64,000 bases of DNA from Mycobacteroides franklinii (lineage in GTDB: Bacteria; Actinomycetota; Actinomycetes; Mycobacteriales; Mycobacteriaceae): the NCBI RefSeq assembly GCF_002013895.1, contig NZ_MAFQ01000005.1:434001-498000 (forward strand), given 5' to 3'. Made by a program: the position numbers and the translations under genes. The notes below the pieces were generated by a model. That model was given only the letters and a program-made list of their open reading frames with translations, did no database searches and was not told the origin of the DNA. Within the stretch, counting starts at the first letter, position 1; every line of letters starts with the position of its first letter. Below are positions 27,045-36,881 of this stretch, in pieces.

Positions 27045-27473
27045 TTACTTGGTGATCTCGATTTTCTGCACCTCGGCATTGGCGTGCGCACCGGCGACCT
27101 TGATGGTCAGGATGCCCGCGTCGTAGCTCGCCGAGATCGCGTCACCCGTCACATGGTTGGGCAGGGTGAAGCTGCGACGGAAGGTGCCGTAGCGGACCTC
27201 GCGCAGCACGCGTCCTTCTGTCTGTTCGGCGCGCTCGTCACGACGCTCACCGGACACCACCAGCTTGCCGCGCTCGACCTCGACCGTGACGTCCTTATCG
27301 ACGTCGACGCCGGGAAGATCGAGACGTACCAGGGCGTCATCTCCGTCCTTCACCACTTCGGCGGATGGGACGAAACCGGGGGTGGGCCAGCTCGTCGCCG
27401 GGCCGAAGGACTGTCGTACCAGGGCGTCGAACTCGGCGAACGGGCCGCGACGCGTCCACACCAGATTGCTCAT
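27045..27473 (-). CDS. Hsp20/alpha-crystallin small heat-shock protein
   Basis: The start at 27473 (MSNLVWTRRGPFAEFDALVR) is preferred because a GAGGAGAGAG ribosome site precedes it. The 142-residue protein has a single alpha-crystallin domain (residues 45-140): DGDDALVRLDLPGVD, then GKLVVSGERRDE and FRRSFTLPNHVTGD, ending IEITK. Small Hsps hold unfolding proteins in oligomers. Upstream lies a long inverted repeat resembling the HspR-binding HAIR element, suggesting heat-shock control. Confidence 0.92.
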   Translation of the reverse strand: MSNLVWTRRGPFAEFDALVRQSFGPATSWPTPGFVPSAEVVKDGDDALVRLDLPGVDVDKDVTVEVERGKLVVSGERRDERAEQTEGRVLREVRYGTFRRSFTLPNHVTGDAISASYDAGILTIKVAGAHANAEVQKIEITK

Positions 27474-27525
27474 AGCTCTCTCCTCATCTGTGGGCCGGAA
27501 TCTCGGACCGGCCGTCACTCCTTCA

Positions 27526-27550
27526 AACTTGAGCGCCACGCGCTTAAGTT
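27526..27550. promoter_or_regulatory. HAIR-like inverted repeat upstream of hsp20
   Basis: AACTTGAGCG (27526-27535) and CGCTTAAGTT (27541-27550) form 10-base arms with one mismatch across a 5-base spacer. The CTTGAG arm matches the HspR element CTTGAGT-N7-ACTCAAG in one half; the spacer and flanks differ. It lies about 55 bases before the hsp20 start, a suitable operator position. Confidence 0.6.
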
Positions 27551-27633
27551 CCTTTTTCGGTACGCCCAGGGCGAACGGGGTTTATCTGGCCCCGCGGAAT
27601 ATCGGTGAGCCACCTGTCGAGTGGCGCGGTGAT

Positions 27634-27663
27634 CTCGATAGGCCTCGATAGGCCTCGATAGGC
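27634..27663. repeat. Three perfect 10-bp tandem repeats
   Basis: CTCGATAGGC is repeated exactly three times in the divergent region between hsp20 and the VC0807-like genes. It could be a protein-binding array or simply a slippage-prone tract whose copy number varies between strains. Confidence 0.85.
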
Positions 27664-27724
27664 AAGGTGTTTCGGTATTGCGCGCCGGAGGCCAATTCCA
27701 AGGTTGGCCCGGTAACCTCGCCGC

Positions 27725-28384
27725 GTGCCCGAGCAGCCAGCAGAGAACCAGAAGGCGTCAGCACGCGTCGTGCTCCGGCACGCCCTGGCCAGCGCGGGAC
27801 CGTCTCTCGGGACCTACTACCTCTTGCGTGCAGCGGGGCAGCCCGAGATCCACGCGTTGATCGCGGCCACCGTGGTTTCCGGCATCCAGGTGCTGTTCAA
27901 GGTCGCCAAGAACCGCAAATTCGACGTGCTGTCGGGCTTTCTGATGTTCAACTTCGGGCTCAGCCTGGTCATCGCGCTGGTCACTTCTGACGCGCGCATG
28001 GCTCAGGTGTCCAACACCATTCCCGGGATCTTGCTTTCGCTGTTCCTGATAGGCAGCGCCCTGGTCGGTAAACCGCTCACCGAGTTGATGATCGCCAAAG
28101 CTCGGCCCGGGCGAATCGACGAGATCGCGGCCGAACACCACTGGACCGATGAGGACGTCACGTCGTATCACCGGATGCATGTGCACGTGACTTTGTGGTG
28201 CGGTGTCATCAGCCTGCTGCTGTCCGTCATCTCGATCGTCATCATCTACAGCTTCTCGGTCGATGTAGCCCAGGCGGTGAACCAAATCTTCTCCCTGGTG
28301 ACCACGATTGGCCTGATCATCGGCATGATTGTGGTTATCCGTCGCTACCTGCAGCGCGTGACGTACGACTCGCCTGCGGCGTAA
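27725..28384 (+). CDS. VC0807-like integral membrane protein, copy 1
   Basis: The 219-residue protein (GTG start) has about five to six hydrophobic helices. A central loop reads GKPLTELMIAK, followed by HHWTDEDVTSYHRMHVHVTLWCG. The helices and this loop recur in the next two genes, so the three form a tandem paralogous set. It resembles the VC0807-family membrane proteins of unknown role. Conserved His and Asp/Glu in the loop (TDED..SYHRMH) could bind a metal or substrate. The start of copy 2 lies 20 bases after the stop. Confidence 0.7.
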   Translation: MPEQPAENQKASARVVLRHALASAGPSLGTYYLLRAAGQPEIHALIAATVVSGIQVLFKVAKNRKFDVLSGFLMFNFGLSLVIALVTSDARMAQVSNTIPGILLSLFLIGSALVGKPLTELMIAKARPGRIDEIAAEHHWTDEDVTSYHRMHVHVTLWCGVISLLLSVISIVIIYSFSVDVAQAVNQIFSLVTTIGLIIGMIVVIRRYLQRVTYDSPAA

Positions 28385-28404
28385 CGAACGGATACAGTCG
28401 CGCG

Positions 28405-29073
28405 GTGTCCCTGACCACCGAGCAGCCCGATACCGAGAACGGGATCTCGCCCCGGCAGCTGTTGATCGAGGGACTGCTCAATATCGGACCGGCGCTGTGC
28501 GCCTATTTCGGGCTGCGCCTGGTCGGATTCTCGGAGCTGCATGCGCTGATGGCCGCGACCGCGGTGTCGGCCACCCAGGCACTGGTGAAGATGGCGTGGA
28601 AGCGGGCACTCGACCCGGTTTCGCTACTGGTGGTGCCGATCTTCGGAGTCAGCCTCATCATGGCGTGGCTTACCCGCGACCCCCGCTTGTCGCAGGTCAC
28701 CAACGAGGTACCCGGCATGCTGCTGGCTACGTACTTCCTGGTCAGCGCACTCATCGGTAAACCACTGACCGAGCTGCTGGTCACCAAGCTGTGGCCCGGC
28801 GGTGTCGAGAAACTTGCAGCGGAACAGGGCTGGACCGACGAGGACCAACGCTCGTACCACCGGCTGCATGTACTTGTCAGTTTCTGGTGCGGGATCTTCA
28901 GCCTGCTGTTCTGTGCCCTGATGGTCGTGATCATCTACAGCTTCTCGGTCGACGTGGTGCAGGCCGTCAATCCGGTGGTGTCCATGTTCACCACCGGTGG
29001 GCTCATCGTGGGCGTGGTCGTCGCGATCCGGATGTACCTGCGGCGCAAGGAACGAGCGCTGTCGGGCCGGTAG
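28405..29073 (+). CDS. VC0807-like integral membrane protein, copy 2
   Basis: The GTG at 28405 gives 222 residues with the same layout as copy 1: FGLRLVGFSELHALMAA for helix 1-2, GKPLTELLVTKLWPGG, then QGWTDEDQRSYHRLHVLVSFWCG and VVIIYSFSVDVVQAVNPV. Copies 1 and 2 share the VIIYSFSVDV segment, which copy 3 lacks, so they are each other's closest relatives. The function is unknown; a tandem membrane set suggests a hetero-oligomer or dosage need. Confidence 0.7.
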   Translation: MSLTTEQPDTENGISPRQLLIEGLLNIGPALCAYFGLRLVGFSELHALMAATAVSATQALVKMAWKRALDPVSLLVVPIFGVSLIMAWLTRDPRLSQVTNEVPGMLLATYFLVSALIGKPLTELLVTKLWPGGVEKLAAEQGWTDEDQRSYHRLHVLVSFWCGIFSLLFCALMVVIIYSFSVDVVQAVNPVVSMFTTGGLIVGVVVAIRMYLRRKERALSGR

Positions 29074-29118
29074 GCGTATGTTTCTCAGGCTCTCTCAGAT
29101 TGCGTCGGTACCGTCGCT

Positions 29119-30311
<1,193 letters not shown>

Positions 30312-31187
30312 CTAAGTTATGCGCGGTCTTGACCAATAGAACCGGACGGATTGTCCTGGCCGCACCTGGGCGGCCAGATCCACGTCGTGATCGGTGATCA
30401 CGCCGATGACCGGATAGCCTCCGGTCACCGGATGGTCGGGGCCCAGGATGACGGGCTGGCCGCCGGGCGGCACCTGGATGGCACCGCGCACCACGCCCTC
30501 GCTAGGCAGCTGCCGCGCCGGGTCGCGCAGTTCCAACGGTTTGCCGATCAGCCGGGTACCCACCCTGTCGCTGCGGTCGGAGACGATCCAGTTTCCGTGG
30601 ATCAGCGCATCGGGGTCGGCGAACCAATCGTCACGCGGGCCGGGCACCACCTTGAGTTCTACGACATCATCGGAGATCGTCGCCACGGGAGCCTGCTCCA
30701 CCTCCGGGAAGGAGGGGGATCGTGGTCCGACCGGCAGTCTGTCGCCGGCCTGCAGCGGCTTGGGTCCGATGCCGGACATGATGTCGAAGCTGCGTGAGCC
30801 CATCACCGGTGCCACACTGACCCCGCCGCGCACCGCCACGTAGCTGCGCAATCCGCTGCGTGGTGCGCCTAGCGACACGACATCCCCGTGCTGGACCATG
30901 ACGATGCTGTTGGTGCCGAAGGGAATTCCGTTGACGGATGGGTCGGTATCGGCGCCGGTGACCGCCACCACCACATCGTCGCCGGACACCCGAAATGACA
31001 TACCGCCCAGGGTCACCTCGATGGTCGCCAGGTTGTCGGGATTGGCCACCAGCCGGTTGGCCAGGGAATGTGAACGGCGGTCCGCCGCCCCCGAGCGTCC
31101 GACACCCATGGCCGCCTTGCCGACGCGGCCGAGGTCCTGGACCAGGGCGAGTGGGCCGGTGCGCATCACTTCCAGGGTGGGCCTCAT
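30312..31187 (-). CDS. pxpC: 5-oxoprolinase subunit C / biotin-dependent carboxyltransferase-like (PxpC)
   Basis: The start at 31187 ([21 protein letters not shown]) overlaps the upstream pxpB stop by four bases. The 291-residue protein has the KipA/allophanate-hydrolase subunit 2 fold: [37 protein letters not shown], and the cyclophilin-like [21 protein letters not shown]. With PxpB and PxpA it cleaves 5-oxoproline to glutamate using ATP. Orthologous by context to Rv0263c. PxpA is not in this part of the window. Confidence 0.88.
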   Translation of the reverse strand: MRPTLEVMRTGPLALVQDLGRVGKAAMGVGRSGAADRRSHSLANRLVANPDNLATIEVTLGGMSFRVSGDDVVVAVTGADTDPSVNGIPFGTNSIVMVQHGDVVSLGAPRSGLRSYVAVRGGVSVAPVMGSRSFDIMSGIGPKPLQAGDRLPVGPRSPSFPEVEQAPVATISDDVVELKVVPGPRDDWFADPDALIHGNWIVSDRSDRVGTRLIGKPLELRDPARQLPSEGVVRGAIQVPPGGQPVILGPDHPVTGGYPVIGVITDHDVDLAAQVRPGQSVRFYWSRPRIT

Positions 31188-31819
31188 GACGTCACCTCCC
31201 GAAACTGGACACGAGTGCCCGGGGTGAGCAGAGCGGGCGGGTTGCGGTCGAGATCCCACACGACGGCGTCGGTGGTGCCGATCAGCTGCCAGCCGCCGGG
31301 GGACTCGCGTGGGTAGATCCCGCTGAATTCGCCGGCGAGTGCCACCGCGCCGGCGGGCACCTTGGTACGCGGGTCGGCGCGGCGGGGGATGGCAAGGCGG
31401 GGATCACCTCCCACGAGATACGCGAATCCCGGTGAGAATCCACAGAATCCGACCGTCCAGACCGTTCCGGTGTGCGCTGCGATGACGCCGTCCACACTCA
31501 ACCCGGTGTGCTCGGCGACCTCCTCGAGATCGAGACCGTCATACCGGGCCGGGATGGTCACCGGTGGTGCCGCGGTGTCATCCAGCGTGCCGGGCGGTGC
31601 CGTGCGCTGTGTCAGCCGGTGACGAACTATGGGCTGGTCAGCCGGGGCGCGGAGCTTGAGGAGGACGGTGCGGGAGGCGGGAACGATGTCGGTGACGCCG
31701 TCGATAGGGTCGGCATTCAGTGCTGACGTCCACGCCAGCACTTCCTGCACGGATGCGCATTCGAGCAGTAACGCCCGATCCCCGTGATCCCGCACCTTCA
31801 AATCCGTTGCGGTACTCAT
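31184..31819 (-). CDS. pxpB: 5-oxoprolinase subunit B / allophanate hydrolase subunit 1-like (PxpB)
   Basis: The 211-residue protein matches KipI/Pxp[13 protein letters not shown] at residues 10-21, [20 protein letters not shown], the [19 protein letters not shown] core and [16 protein letters not shown]. It forms a heteromer with the next gene product (coupled by overlap) and corresponds to Rv0264c. The pair acts in 5-oxoproline recycling when combined with a LamB/YcsF (PxpA) subunit encoded elsewhere. Confidence 0.88.
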   Translation of the reverse strand: MSTATDLKVRDHGDRALLLECASVQEVLAWTSALNADPIDGVTDIVPASRTVLLKLRAPADQPIVRHRLTQRTAPPGTLDDTAAPPVTIPARYDGLDLEEVAEHTGLSVDGVIAAHTGTVWTVGFCGFSPGFAYLVGGDPRLAIPRRADPRTKVPAGAVALAGEFSGIYPRESPGGWQLIGTTDAVVWDLDRNPPALLTPGTRVQFREVTS

Positions 31820-31858
31820 ATTTCGACGGTACCCCCGTGGCTGCGCCTAGGGGCGCAT

Positions 31859-32572
31859 TTATTCCGCCTGTGTATAAGTCGGCTCGTTCCGCTTGATGTA
31901 GGCGATCACCCGATAGGTAACGGGAAGCATCACGATCTCCACCACCGACTTGAAGACCCAGCCCAACGCCGTGTACGTGGCCAGCTGGCCGAAGGTGTGA
32001 ATACCGAGGGCGGTGGCCGCAATGGAGCAGAACACCAGCGAATCCGCGAATTCGCCGACGACCGTCGAGCCCACCAACCGAGCCCACAGATGCCGTTCCT
32101 TGGAGCGCTTCTTCATCCGCACCACGACGAGCGCGTTAAGTGTTTGTCCAACAAGGTATCCGGCGAGCCCGGCAACCATGAGCGTGGTGATGCTTTCCAC
32201 GATGGTGGCGAAGGCCTCTTGGTTGGGGTAGAACTCGGCGGGCGGCAGTATTTTGGCAGTCCACAACACCAAGCACGCGAGTGCCTCCATCGCGAACCCG
32301 AGCAGGATCACCCGGTTGGTGGCGCGATACCCGTAGACCTCACTGAGCACATCGCCGATCACGTAGCTAAGGGGAAACAGCACAAACGCGCCATCGGTGA
32401 TCAGCGACCAACTGCCGACCACGGGCCCGAAACCAATTGCCTTGGTGGCAGCCACGTTCGAGATAAGTACGACTCCGACAAAGACGGCGGACAGTAGCGG
32501 ATAGTAGCTGCGGCCTACCTGGGCGAAGACCACCTGCTCTTGCGGACTCTTCTCGATGTCGCTTGTCGCCAT
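31859..32572 (-). CDS. Queuosine-precursor-transporter-like membrane protein (YhhQ family)
   Basis: The 237-residue protein has six to seven hydrophobic helices. It carries the YhhQ/Vut_1 signatures: SNVAATKAIGFG, LFPLSYVIGDVLSEVYGYR, LVGSTVVGEFADSLVFCSIA and the C-terminal KSVVEIVMLPVTYRV. Characterised members import 7-cyano-7-deazaguanine-type queuosine precursors. Whether this organism uses queuosine cannot be judged here, so the substrate remains open. It has its own promoter gap from the pxpBC operon. Confidence 0.8.
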   Translation of the reverse strand: MATSDIEKSPQEQVVFAQVGRSYYPLLSAVFVGVVLISNVAATKAIGFGPVVGSWSLITDGAFVLFPLSYVIGDVLSEVYGYRATNRVILLGFAMEALACLVLWTAKILPPAEFYPNQEAFATIVESITTLMVAGLAGYLVGQTLNALVVVRMKKRSKERHLWARLVGSTVVGEFADSLVFCSIAATALGIHTFGQLATYTALGWVFKSVVEIVMLPVTYRVIAYIKRNEPTYTQAE

Positions 32573-32582
32573 TCCGCGAAGT

Positions 32583-32975
32583 CTAGGGTGCGTGCTTGCA
32601 CTGGGGTGCGGGTGGATTTGTCGCGCAGGGCCGTGGGCGGTTGGGCACGGTGGCAGCCGAGTAGATCAGCAGTGCCGCCGCGGCCAGATACACGATGAAG
32701 GCGATCATGACGGCGCGCAGCCGCTGTCCGCGGGCAAACACCAGCGGCAAGGTGCCTGCGGCCAGCAGCCCGAACGGGATGGCGAGCATCATCCCTAAGA
32801 TCAGGCCGTAGCCGTGCGGATCGGCGAACGGATCCGAAGACAGCCGGGACGACAACACCATGAATGCCGCCAGCCCGAAGATGCCGAGGGCGGTGGCGCC
32901 GATGACACCGCCAACCACGCGAATCGCGACGTCAGCCCAATACGGTTGCGGGCGCGCGGGTGGGTAGGTCATCAC
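32583..32975 (-). CDS. Small membrane protein
   Basis: The 130-residue protein has three hydrophobic helices (about residues 16-42, 56-80 and 87-110) and a short Cys-containing tail. I do not recognise a family. Its start overlaps the stop of the siderophore-binding lipoprotein gene by four bases, so it is co-translated with it and may assist the same uptake system. Confidence 0.6.
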   Translation of the reverse strand: MMTYPPARPQPYWADVAIRVVGGVIGATALGIFGLAAFMVLSSRLSSDPFADPHGYGLILGMMLAIPFGLLAAGTLPLVFARGQRLRAVMIAFIVYLAAAALLIYSAATVPNRPRPCATNPPAPQCKHAP

Positions 32976-33952
32976 CCCGAAATTCGGGCCAGCTGCGGAA
33001 CCAGGTTGTCGACCACGTAGGTCAGGCTCAGCGGTGAGCTGAAGTTGATGGCCCCGGCCAGCTCCTTGGTGGTGAAGATGCTGCGATCCACCAGCGAGGG
33101 GCCCAGCTTGGTGATCACGGGATCGGCCTTGAGCGCGGCGGTCTGCTCATCGGATTCGGTGCCCCACAACAGCACGTCGGCCTGGCCGAGGACGGTGGCG
33201 AGCTGGTCGGCCGGAAGATGCGCGAGCTGATCGCCCTTGGCGTAGGTCTCCAGCTCGGTAGGCGTGGTCAGCCCGAGGCCGGCGAGGAATCCGGTGCGTG
33301 GTCCGGACCGGTAGGCGATGGCCTGTCCGTCGAGCAATTCGCCCTGCAGGTAGACGACCTTCTTGTCCTTGAACCCGGCGTGTGTGGACGTGGCGGAGCT
33401 GAACTTGCTGTCGACTGCCTGAACCACCGCGTCCATCTCCGCGGGCTTGAACACCGCCTGGCCAATGGCCTTGGCCTGGTCCTTCCAGGGTTCGAAAAAC
33501 GCGTATCGACCGGACTGGGCGATGGTCGGAGCGATCCCCGAGAGCGTGGTGTAGGTGTCCTGGTCGAGCCCGGCGTCGGCGGCAAGGATGAGGTCGGGCT
33601 TCAGGGATGTGATCTTGTCGACCATCAGCCCGTCGGTGAGGGTAAGCACTTCGGGTGTGGCGCCACCGAGCCGCGCTGTGGCCCATGGCCAGGTTGCGAA
33701 GGGGAAGCCGCCGTACCAGTCGGTGACCGCTATCGGGATGATTCCCAACGCCAGCAGGTAGTCGTGGCCGGTGTAGCCGGCGCTGACGATGCGCTTCGGC
33801 GGTGCCTTGACCTCGGTCTTACCGAATGCGTGCGTGATGACGGCGGTGCCGTCGCGCTCCGATGTGGGGGTTGCGTCCTTGGTGCAGGCGGCCAGCGCAC
33901 TGCCCGCGGCGAGGGCGGCACCGGCGGCAAGAAGTCCGCGGCGAGTGATCAT
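32972..33952 (-). CDS. Fe3+-siderophore ABC transporter substrate-binding lipoprotein
   Basis: The start at 33952 gives MITRRGLLAAGAALAAGSAL followed by AAC: twin Arg and a lipobox (LAAC), so a Tat- or Sec-exported lipoprotein. The 326-residue protein is a cluster-8 periplasmic-binding protein: RIVSAGYTGHDYLLALGI, then LKPDLILAADAGLD, PWKDQAKAIGQAVF and a long helix to the second lobe. These bind ferric siderophores or haem-like chelates. It corresponds by context to Rv0265c. No permease or ATPase gene is adjacent. Confidence 0.88.
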   Translation of the reverse strand: MITRRGLLAAGAALAAGSALAACTKDATPTSERDGTAVITHAFGKTEVKAPPKRIVSAGYTGHDYLLALGIIPIAVTDWYGGFPFATWPWATARLGGATPEVLTLTDGLMVDKITSLKPDLILAADAGLDQDTYTTLSGIAPTIAQSGRYAFFEPWKDQAKAIGQAVFKPAEMDAVVQAVDSKFSSATSTHAGFKDKKVVYLQGELLDGQAIAYRSGPRTGFLAGLGLTTPTELETYAKGDQLAHLPADQLATVLGQADVLLWGTESDEQTAALKADPVITKLGPSLVDRSIFTTKELAGAINFSSPLSLTYVVDNLVPQLARISG

Positions 33953-34021
33953 CCCAGGTGGCACACATCGAGAGTAGCTGGCGCACGCAACCCAGGGGCT
34001 GTTGCGATTCGCGGCACTGTC

Positions 34022-34612
34022 CTACGAACGGCAGACCAGCCGCCGTGCCGCCTCGGCGGCGGCCGCGCGACGATCCGCGAGCATCTCCTCGCCCAAGGGT
34101 TCGCCGACAATCCGGTCGATGCCGAATCCACTCGCCGCCATGGAATAGGCGATGTCGATCAGCATCATGAGCAGACTCCTCGGCTCCCATGTGGGGTCGA
34201 TGAGCCCGGTCTGCTGCCCCCTGCGGACCTCAGCGAGCTTGGCTTGGAAGATGCGGCGCAATACGTGGTTGTCGAACATCCCCTCGGGGGACTCCAGCTC
34301 GATCCAGCGCTGTAGCCGTGCGCCCTGCGGGTCGGCGATGATGTTGTCGAACAGGCCCGCGACGTAGCCGGGAATGTCGTCGGCCCGCAGTGGCACCTTG
34401 TACGGTGCGTCATCGATCCATTGCGCCACAACGGCTTCAAACAGTTGTTCCTTGCTCGCGAAGTAGCTGTACAAGCGCTCCTTGCTGGCGTTCGCATTGG
34501 TGGCAATGCGGTTCAGCCGTGCGCCGGCGAGGCCGTACTCGGTGAACTCGGCCTTGGCGGCGGTCATGATCCTGTCGTGGGTCGCCTGGCCCGCGGCCCG
34601 CATGGCGCTCAC
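34022..34612 (-). CDS. TetR-family regulator
   Basis: This 196-residue TetR protein has the helix-turn-helix near residues 28-52 (GLAGARLNRIATNANASKERLYSYFASKEQLFEAVV) and a C-terminal ligand domain of the TetR_C_33-like type. Its GTG start overlaps the stop of the alcohol dehydrogenase by four bases, so it is the third gene of an operon with the GXWXG protein and the dehydrogenase. It probably represses this operon through the CCGAACC palindrome at 36180-36197. Confidence 0.88.
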   Translation of the reverse strand: MSAMRAAGQATHDRIMTAAKAEFTEYGLAGARLNRIATNANASKERLYSYFASKEQLFEAVVAQWIDDAPYKVPLRADDIPGYVAGLFDNIIADPQGARLQRWIELESPEGMFDNHVLRRIFQAKLAEVRRGQQTGLIDPTWEPRSLLMMLIDIAYSMAASGFGIDRIVGEPLGEEMLADRRAAAAEAARRLVCRS

Positions 34613-35676
34613 CAGAGCAGCACCGGTTTGATCGCGCTACCGGATCGCGCGTCCGTGACGGCTTGATCGATATCGCGTGCCTGGTAGGTACTGATGAGCG
34701 ATTCGATGGGAAAGCGACCCTGTGCGTGCAATCGCAACAGCTCGGGGATGAACTCCTGCGGGTCGGCGTCTCCCTCGATGCATCCACGGATCACCTTGCC
34801 GCCGAACATGAGATCGGTGAGGTCGATCGTTCCGCGTGAGGCGCCGAGTCCAACCAGAACCAGCACACCGCGTTGTCGCAGCAGGCCGAGTGCGGTCGCG
34901 ATGACATCGGGATTCGCCGTCGTATCGAGGGCGTGCGTGGCTCCGCGGGCGACGGCGGCTGCGTCCTCGGCCACCGGATCGACGGTGAGGGTCGCGCCCA
35001 GTTCGATGGCCTTGTCGCGGCGCGAGGCCACCGGGTCGACAGCGATGATTGTCTGCACCCCGATGGCTTTGGCGGCCATCACCGCGGCGAGGCCCACGCC
35101 GCCCGCGCCGAACACCACGAGCCGTGAATCAGGTTCGGGTGCGAGCACATTGAGCACCGCACCGGCGCCGGTTTGCAGACCACACCCCAGCGGTGCGGCG
35201 ATGGCGAGATCGGTGGACGGATCTATCACGACGGTGTTGTCTGCCGCGGCCAGTGCGTACTGGGCGAAGCTGGACTGCCCGAAGAACGAGCCGAACAGGG
35301 TGGTTCCGTCCTGGGAAAGTGTCGATGACCCATCGAGCCGGGAGCCGGAGAGGTTGAGCCGGTTGGCCCGTGAGCAGTACGCAGGCTCGCCCACGCCGCA
35401 CTGTCGGCACTGACCGCAGCTGCGGTAGCTCAAGACCACATGATCGCCCGGTTTGATGCCGATCACCTGATTGCCCACCGCTTCAACGACTCCCGCGCCC
35501 TCGTGGCCCAGCACCGCCGGTATCGGAACCTGTGCTTTGAAGGTCAGATCGGTATGGCACAGACCGGTGGCGTGGACCTTGACGAGTACTTCATCGGCGC
35601 GCGGCTCATCGAGTTCGACCTCTTCCAGCGTGAACGGAGACTGGGCCGAGCGGCTCAGTGCTGCAGTGACTTTCAC
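34609..35676 (-). CDS. Zinc-dependent alcohol dehydrogenase (MDR family)
   Basis: The GTG at 35676 gives 355 residues. Catalytic zinc ligands lie in ATGLCHTDL and GHEGAGVVEAVG; structural zinc Cys are in CGQCRQCGVGEPAYC. The cofactor loop VVFGAGGVGLAAVMAAK and the following IAVDP Asp favour NAD. The protein resembles aryl-alcohol/benzyl-alcohol dehydrogenases of class III-like type. It sits between the GXWXG protein and a TetR gene, all overlapping by four bases, so the three work as one unit on an unknown alcohol. Confidence 0.9.
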   Translation of the reverse strand: MKVTAALSRSAQSPFTLEEVELDEPRADEVLVKVHATGLCHTDLTFKAQVPIPAVLGHEGAGVVEAVGNQVIGIKPGDHVVLSYRSCGQCRQCGVGEPAYCSRANRLNLSGSRLDGSSTLSQDGTTLFGSFFGQSSFAQYALAAADNTVVIDPSTDLAIAAPLGCGLQTGAGAVLNVLAPEPDSRLVVFGAGGVGLAAVMAAKAIGVQTIIAVDPVASRRDKAIELGATLTVDPVAEDAAAVARGATHALDTTANPDVIATALGLLRQRGVLVLVGLGASRGTIDLTDLMFGGKVIRGCIEGDADPQEFIPELLRLHAQGRFPIESLISTYQARDIDQAVTDARSGSAIKPVLLW

Positions 35677-36140
35677 TGATCGCGTTCGAGGAGGAAGTAG
35701 AGATAGTTGCCGCTGGCGCGCTGGCGCTTGCCGTTCATGATGCCCATCAGCGTGTTCTCGTCGACCCACTTGAAGTGATCGAAGGTGGGCTGACCGTCAT
35801 AGACCATGGTGCCGGTGACCTCGCCGCGGAACTCGATATCCCACAGTGTCGCGCCACCCAGGCTCAACGCGTTGTTGGAAAACAGGTTTCCGTCGTCGTC
35901 GTAACAGACGATGGGTTCGACATCGTCGATGGACGTGAAGATCTTTCCGTACCAGCGCACCGCGGCCAGTTGGCCGTTCATCTTGTGCCCGGTGTGGAAC
36001 TCATCGCCCTTCCAGCTGCCCAGCATGTCCCCGGGGCGGACGGTGTCGAGCACCGCCCAGATCTCGTCGAGATCGGCGGGGTTGACGTCCCGCTGACCAC
36101 GGAGTTCGGCGAAACGAGTGCGTGCCTTGTCGACGTCCAT
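35673..36140 (-). CDS. GXWXG / DUF4334 domain protein
   Basis: The 155-residue protein has the GXWXG domain (residues 25-90, motif LGSWKG at 40-45) followed by a DUF4334 domain (LWDIEFRGEVTGTMVYDGQPTFDHF and a C-terminal YLYFLLER). Both are small beta-rich domains of unknown biochemical role, often next to dehydrogenases and TetR genes. It is the first gene of its operon, with the CCGAACC operator region just upstream. Confidence 0.82.
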   Translation of the reverse strand: MDVDKARTRFAELRGQRDVNPADLDEIWAVLDTVRPGDMLGSWKGDEFHTGHKMNGQLAAVRWYGKIFTSIDDVEPIVCYDDDGNLFSNNALSLGGATLWDIEFRGEVTGTMVYDGQPTFDHFKWVDENTLMGIMNGKRQRASGNYLYFLLERDQ

Positions 36141-36157
36141 GTCTCTCCCAAGTCAGT

Positions 36158-36203
36158 TGGTTCGGCAAGGACGCTAACACCGAACCAAATGGTTCGGCAA
36201 GGA
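36158..36203. promoter_or_regulatory. TetR operator region of the GXWXG-dehydrogenase operon
   Basis: CCGAACCAAATGGTTCGG (36180-36197) is a palindrome with 7-base arms. TGGTTCGGCAAGGA also occurs twice as a direct repeat (36158-36171 and 36190-36203). The elements cover the operon promoter starting 18 bases upstream of the ATG at 36140. The TetR protein at the end of the operon is the likely ligand-responsive repressor. Confidence 0.65.
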
Positions 36204-36213
36204 TGAGTTTTAC

Positions 36214-36810
36214 CTAGCTGACCAGCAGCGAGGCGCCCAGGGCGATCATCACCACGGCGATCCCGCCATCGAGCACCCGCCACGTTCCTGGCCGCTGGAA
36301 CACTCCGGCGAGATGCCGCGCGCCGTATCCGAGTCCGACAAACCAGGTGGCACTCGCGATGAGGGCGCCCGCGCCGAACACCCAGCGCGAATCCCGGTGC
36401 GCATTGGCGAGCGAGCCGAGCAACACCACAGTGTCGAGGTAGACGTGTGGGTTCAGGAAGGTAATCGCCAACGCGGTCAACAACGCCGCGCCGAGCCGGG
36501 CCGGATTGGATTCGGCCGGCACCAGAGTGCCGGGGCGTGCGGCACGACGGGCGGCCATCAACCCGTAGCCGATCAAAAACGCCGCGCCGCCCACTTTGGT
36601 GACTGTGAGCAGGCTCGGAGTCGCGGTGATCAGGCCGCCGAGTCCGCCGATCCCCGCCGTGATGAGCAGGAAGTCGCCGGTGATGCAGACGGCGATCACC
36701 GGCAATACGTGCTCGCTGCGGATGCCCTGGCGGAGCACGAATGCATTCTGGGCGCCGATGGCGGCTATCAGGGACATCCCGGTCAGAAAGCCGAGAAAAA
36801 GGACGGTCAC
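36214..36810 (-). CDS. LysE/ArgO-family amino-acid exporter
   Basis: The 198-residue inner-membrane protein has about six hydrophobic helices and the LysE signature [20 protein letters not shown] at the N-terminus, plus [17 protein letters not shown]. The family exports basic amino acids (lysine, arginine). It is divergent from a LysR regulator of the LysG/ArgP type, which normally activates it when intracellular lysine or arginine rises. Confidence 0.92.
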   Translation of the reverse strand: MTVLFLGFLTGMSLIAAIGAQNAFVLRQGIRSEHVLPVIAVCITGDFLLITAGIGGLGGLITATPSLLTVTKVGGAAFLIGYGLMAARRAARPGTLVPAESNPARLGAALLTALAITFLNPHVYLDTVVLLGSLANAHRDSRWVFGAGALIASATWFVGLGYGARHLAGVFQRPGTWRVLDGGIAVVMIALGASLLVS

Positions 36811-36881
36811 GAAGACGACGTTAAGAGCGTAGCGAGATGTAATCCAGCTAATAATTATTATGCCGCATTAGAATTCCTAAT

